DNA of 64,000 nt from Jackrogersella multiformis (taxonomy: Eukaryota; Ascomycota; Sordariomycetes; Xylariales; Hypoxylaceae), in contig CADCXD010000002.1 of NCBI GenBank assembly GCA_902806575.1, positions 1,550,001 to 1,614,000 on the forward strand, in the 5' to 3' direction. Below, piece after piece: positions 60,420-64,000 of this stretch (position 1 is its first letter; each line of letters begins with the position of its first letter). The notes below the pieces were generated by a model. That model did not search any database. It had not been told where the DNA came from and saw only the letters and a list, made by a program, of their open reading frames with translations. The position numbers and the translations under genes are program-made.

Positions 60420-61919
60420 TCTTAAAAAGTGATAGAGATGTATAAAATGAAAACACAATCGGTTTCAGTATACCTGAGAAGAGGCCCGTGGAGGATGTAA
60501 ATGTAGTAGAAGGAGTGGCTAAGGATCTAGCTACGATGCTCGTTCATATATAGATTTTCTAGCCTTAGCTTAGTTTGACGAGTCTTATAAAACAATAGTA
60601 ATAACTCTTGGTAAGTTACTGTTTTTCTCGGTCTTTAAAAGCTTTACTAGTTACAGAAGAAACATATCGAACTTAGTATATACTTAGGTAGTTAATAGAA
60701 ATCATATGTAACGGTTTTATCAAGTTTTATTTAGGTATGCTTACGCACTTATAACATGTTCTGGTTATTAAAACTCTTACGACAGCCGATGTAGTTATGT
60801 CAGGCAAAAGTAAAAGTCGAGTAATGTTGAAATGAGTGGGAACCTTTTCGTTACCATCGTTTTAGAAAAACGGACGTCAAGTACTAAAATTCCGAAAGAG
60901 GAACAAAATATGAAAGGGAATCGAGGGAGCTGTAGCGAGTCAAAAAACCAGACGACGAATAGATTGAATATCGTCCCCTGGAAATGACAATATTTAGGTA
61001 CTTGAAAAAGTAAAGAGAGGCTGGAAGACTTCCAGGAATAATAGGTACGCTAGGATACTAGGATAGCCCCCACAATCCTCATGCAGCCCTAACCTAGGCC
61101 TTATTACAGTGGGTCAATTCAACACAACCGCCAATGCCTTCGGAGATATACGGGCTTACGCGGCTGCGGGGTCGGTCCTTAGTTGACTTGGCCCACTGTA
61201 CTAGCTTACGGATCGACCCGTTGGATCGCTCCTTTATGTAAAATCCTCCCGAGGCCGCCCGGTTAAGGGAGGGTTACATGGGGTAAAAGCAGCAATAAGT
61301 ACTTCTATATACTTGTACATCCCATCCCCATATATGTTGTCTTACTTACATCAATTGATGTTTAGGTAGGTAGGTAGCTTTGTTGTAACCACGCATCCTT
61401 CCATGTAACTTCATGGCATATCTGTTTCCTACTTATGTGTACGTCGCGTCTCCAACTATCCACCATGCTGATCTGATGTGTATTTATTTTTCGAGTTTCT
61501 GACAAGCTTTTCAAAGTTCGGTACTTCGAGTTCATGATCGTAGACAAGCTGTATCACGCTGATCTGCTCTCGTCATGCATATTGCCCTTTAGGGGTAGTT
61601 AGACTCCTTCGTACGACCATCCTGAAGTTGCCACATGTCTCACGTTATAGGTATATAGGCGCCTAGGAGGTAGGTATCTTCGTAACTCGTAAGCCGGTAC
61701 CTCTACATATCCTATAACCTTACCGTCATACCTGGATAGGGGTATCGGTCGGGGGGTTCCCATAGGGGAGTTTCTCTTTTATAGCCCGGATTTCTTAGTA
61801 GTATTCGCCGGCTCTACATATTAAATGTTCCGTCGCAAAGTCTCAGCTCTTCTGCACTAATATCAGAACCAGTAAAGTTCATATGCCAACTTCGACCAAA
61901 TCCTTTTCTATTAGTCACC
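60420..61919. other. Divergent promoter region between the PKS and the membrane protein
   Basis: This 1.5-kb region separates the divergent PKS (-) and rhodopsin-like (+) genes, so it could coordinate them. It carries a 92-bp TA-flanked inverted-repeat element at 61107-61198. I see no palindromic binding site of a cluster-type Zn2Cys6 regulator that I would defend. Confidence 0.5.
61107..61198. mobile_element. Tc1/mariner-type MITE (92 bp)
   Basis: TA dinucleotides (61105-61106 and 61199-61200) flank an element that begins CAGTGGGTCAATTCAAC and ends with the reverse complement of CAGTGGGCCAAGTCAAC, two mismatches in 17. TA duplications and CAGTGGG ends are typical of Tc1/mariner-family non-autonomous copies. 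The interior has no coding capacity. Confidence 0.65.
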
Positions 61920-63219
61920 ATGAAAACCCTCAGCCCGAGTGGTGCAAGTAACCTTGCGTCGACTGCTTCCATGCTAGCTCTCGGTACTTTTGCAGTCGGG
62001 CTCCGAATTATCACCCGTTGGTACTCTAGACTACCTTCTACGTGGTCTGACGTCTTGATATGGCTGGCGTTGGCCTCGTTCGCTGTGTTCGGTGCCCTGT
62101 TGATACACTGTGAGCGTCTTCAAGCCAAACGGACCAACCACCCATCATTTAGCAGCCCAAAGACGTATTTGCTAATAGATTATTACCAGATATTGTCGCC
62201 GGCCCAGGACCAGGAACACTGAACTTGAACGAGATCGTGGCGAACTACGAAACTGGTGGGAAAGAATGGGGGTACTCTCTCCTACTGGTAAGTTTCTCGC
62301 TATGCTGAACCGTACCGTCTCTATTACAATATTAACGATTCTATGCTAGATGCTCTTCATCACTGACATATTCTTTGGACTTACTATCACCCTTGTTAAG
62401 CTCTCCATCCTAGTCTTGTATTACACCATCTTCTCCGTATCAAGAAAGTTTCAGCTGTGGACGTACATCGTAGGCAGTGCCTGCGTCGCCTGGCTAGTTG
62501 CCTTCATATTTTTGAACATCTTCCAATGCAAACCGGTATCGGCGCTGTGGGAAGACCTCGCCTCGACCGAGTACTGCATCGCGAGCGGGAAGCTCTGGCT
62601 GGGATACGAACTCACCAACTTCTTCCTGGACGTCATAATTCTGGTCTTGCCAGTCGCGGTATTGAGCCGCCTTCAGCTTCCCCGTATGCAGAAATGGTCG
62701 GTGGCGGGAATCTTCCTCTTGGGTGGACTGTAAGTGGATCGAAGTTCGCGATACACATCGAAAGCTTGTAACTATGTTAACGCTTCGAGGGGTTATAGGG
62801 TCTGCGTGGCCAGTATAATCCGACTCACATATATCTGGCATCCCGAAACCCCTGAGGTTGTCAACGTCTCGAGCACCCAAATCCTATCGTCCATCCAGTT
62901 AGGCACCGCCATACTGTGTGCCTGCCTCCCCACGTACGGGCCTATACTCAAAGCATCGCGGCGAGGATGGTCGAGAATAAAGTTATCTTTAGATGGGAGC
63001 ATGGCTAAAACCGTAGGGTCGAGTCAGAGGTCTCGGTCGCATGGCCTATCAAAGTCCAGTGAGAATCGAGATCTTGATTCGTTGCGTTATTATCGTATGG
63101 ATGGCCGGGAAGGCTTACATCAAGATACTCAAGTATCCGGGGCAGCTGGCAGGTCAATTCCTCTACACGATTTCCCGCCTGGCTCCATTATGGTTAAACA
63201 GAGTGTGGACGTAAGATAA
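61920..63219 (+). CDS. Rhodopsin-like seven-helix integral membrane protein
   Basis: Four exons: 61920-62109, 62190-62287, 62350-62729 and 62799-63219, 362 residues, with three 62-80 bp GT-AG introns in consistent phase. Hydrophobic helices are visible around residues 13-30, 42-62, 95-120 (MLFITDIFFGLTITLVKLSI), 130-155, 175-200, 210-230 and 245-270. A charged cytoplasmic tail with Ser/Arg-rich stretches (about 280-362) follows. The LVKLSIL.LYYTIF block, the FQC...P..ALW segment after helix 4 and the IRL..I before the last helix match the large fungal family with a rhodopsin-like (SAT4/PTH11-related) domain. No N-terminal CFEM domain is present. Members are surface sensors or lie within secondary-metabolite clusters with unclear roles. 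Its position divergent from the PKS suggests cluster membership (inference). Confidence 0.82.
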
Positions 63220-63339
63220 TGATTAATCCAGCGCGGTACTGTCTCTTCGTACGAGAAAGGAAGGCTAATAGTGATCGAATAGATAGTGAAAATGTAGTAA
63301 TAGATGTTCCACATATATTGTATGCGTCGTTTGAGCCTA

Positions 63340-64000
63340 CTATCTCACTTCGCCAGAGTGTTGAGCCGGTACCTCAATAGATAAGTTTACAGAAATATTG
63401 ATCTTCACCTTTGCCACCCATTGCTCAACGAATGCTGCGTCGTAAAAAGCTTCATTGTAACAGACGCTCAGGTGCAACTGCTCCTGCCAACTCCAAGCAT
63501 GCATATACAGCTGGGGTGAAAGCATCTGCACGGCCAACCATACATTGGCTACCTTGATATCACCATACTCCCCTCGCACGTAATTATCTATCGTTCCGAG
63601 ATTACTCAGATTTGGTTCTGTGGTGGGTGCCGCTTCCGCGAGCCATGCCGTCGCCTTCTCGACGTACGGCACCCGCACCGCCATCAACTCGCCGTCCTCC
63701 GACGCGAAGGATTGCTGATACACAGGCCGCAAGAGCTCCACCAGGGAGGCCCAGTCGGCTCTTGCATCTACCACCAGCGGAAGGGCTACCAACCGCAATG
63801 ACGGCGCGTGCGCGGGCCCGCCGAATGGCGGCGGACAGTATTTTCGCAGGTCGAAGGCCGCCCACGACTTATACAGGGACGCCGCCTTCGAGGGGTCTTG
63901 ATTCTGCACCCGCGCGGTTTCCACGATAATCGAGGCGTGGAGCGCGGCTGTCAGTCGGGTACCCCGGGCTCGGCACGCCGCTAGAAGCGCCGTCGTTTCC
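63340..64000 (-). CDS. Condensation-type acyltransferase, C-terminal part (truncated by window edge)
   Basis: An open frame runs from the window edge to a stop at 63342-63340. About 219 residues are visible and the N-terminal half lies beyond the window. The segment ALLAACRARGTRLTAALHAS near the edge, then SWAAFDLRKYCPPPFGG and the C-terminal strand pattern (LYMHAWSWQEQLHLSVCYNEAFYD) resemble the BAHD/condensation-fold acyltransferases of fungal secondary metabolism, such as the trichothecene 15-O-acetyltransferase type. The catalytic HxxxD motif would be in the missing half, so activity cannot be judged. It lies 120 bp from the end of the convergent membrane-protein gene and about 3 kb from the PKS start, so it may acylate or release the polyketide (inference). 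Strongly GC-rich third positions. Confidence 0.6.
   Translation of the reverse strand, partial: ETTALLAACRARGTRLTAALHASIIVETARVQNQDPSKAASLYKSWAAFDLRKYCPPPFGGPAHAPSLRLVALPLVVDARADWASLVELLRPVYQQSFASEDGELMAVRVPYVEKATAWLAEAAPTTEPNLSNLGTIDNYVRGEYGDIKVANVWLAVQMLSPQLYMHAWSWQEQLHLSVCYNEAFYDAAFVEQWVAKVKINISVNLSIEVPAQHSGEVR

Noticed and set aside
1..64000. tRNA, rRNA and CRISPR arrays
   Set aside because: No T-loop or A/B-box pairs, rRNA-like conserved blocks or regularly spaced direct repeats with spacers were seen. CRISPR is not expected in a fungus.

Overview
The window is nuclear DNA of a filamentous ascomycete (Pezizomycotina, probably Sordariomycetes). The genes are broken by many 48-172 bp spliceosomal introns with CTAAC/CTGAC-like branch points. 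A multidomain highly reducing polyketide synthase is present. One LTR retrotransposon has been mutated almost entirely by C-to-T/G-to-A changes, the mark of repeat-induced point mutation (RIP). I cannot place it to genus. I support fourteen protein-coding loci, one of them cut by the window edge. No tRNA, rRNA or CRISPR was seen.

Layout. 1-3.7 kb is non-coding. A Rua1/DUF4451-type regulator lies at 3.7-5.8 kb (+). 5.8-13.4 kb is a gene desert. 13.4-22.99 kb holds a PHD-finger protein (+), 3-isopropylmalate dehydrogenase (+), Mediator subunit 10 (-) and a LIM-domain protein (-) with an in-frame TAG. 23.9-26.1 kb holds a basic protein rich in CDK sites with a KEN box (-). 27.3-28.8 kb holds an epoxide hydrolase (+). 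28.8-34.2 kb is gene-poor. A bZIP factor lies at 34.2-35.6 kb (+). 40.17-47.01 kb is the RIP-degraded Ty3/gypsy chromovirus with 5-bp target-site duplications. 48.5-51.5 kb holds an Stm1-like ribosome-associated protein (+) and an acidic zinc-ribbon-like protein (+). 52.25-64.0 kb looks like one side of a secondary-metabolite cluster: a 2604-residue HR-PKS (-), a rhodopsin-like seven-helix membrane protein (+) and a condensation-type acyltransferase (-) running off the right edge.

How the parts fit. The left two thirds are mostly housekeeping and regulatory genes. The right end is accessory. The PKS has intact KS, AT, DH, methyltransferase, ER, KR and ACP signatures and no release domain, so the neighbouring acyltransferase is a plausible off-loading or tailoring partner (inference).

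The most unusual signal is in the LIM gene. A single TAG interrupts an otherwise perfect LIM zinc ligand pattern and lies in the loop of a predicted 11-pair hairpin. This is the sequence and structure context of the A-to-I mRNA editing described in sexual tissues of Sordariomycetes, where UAG is recoded to UGG (Trp). Two miniature inverted-repeat elements, two GC-AG introns and a dispersed palindromic ACCTAGGT repeat in the intergenic DNA are further points of interest.
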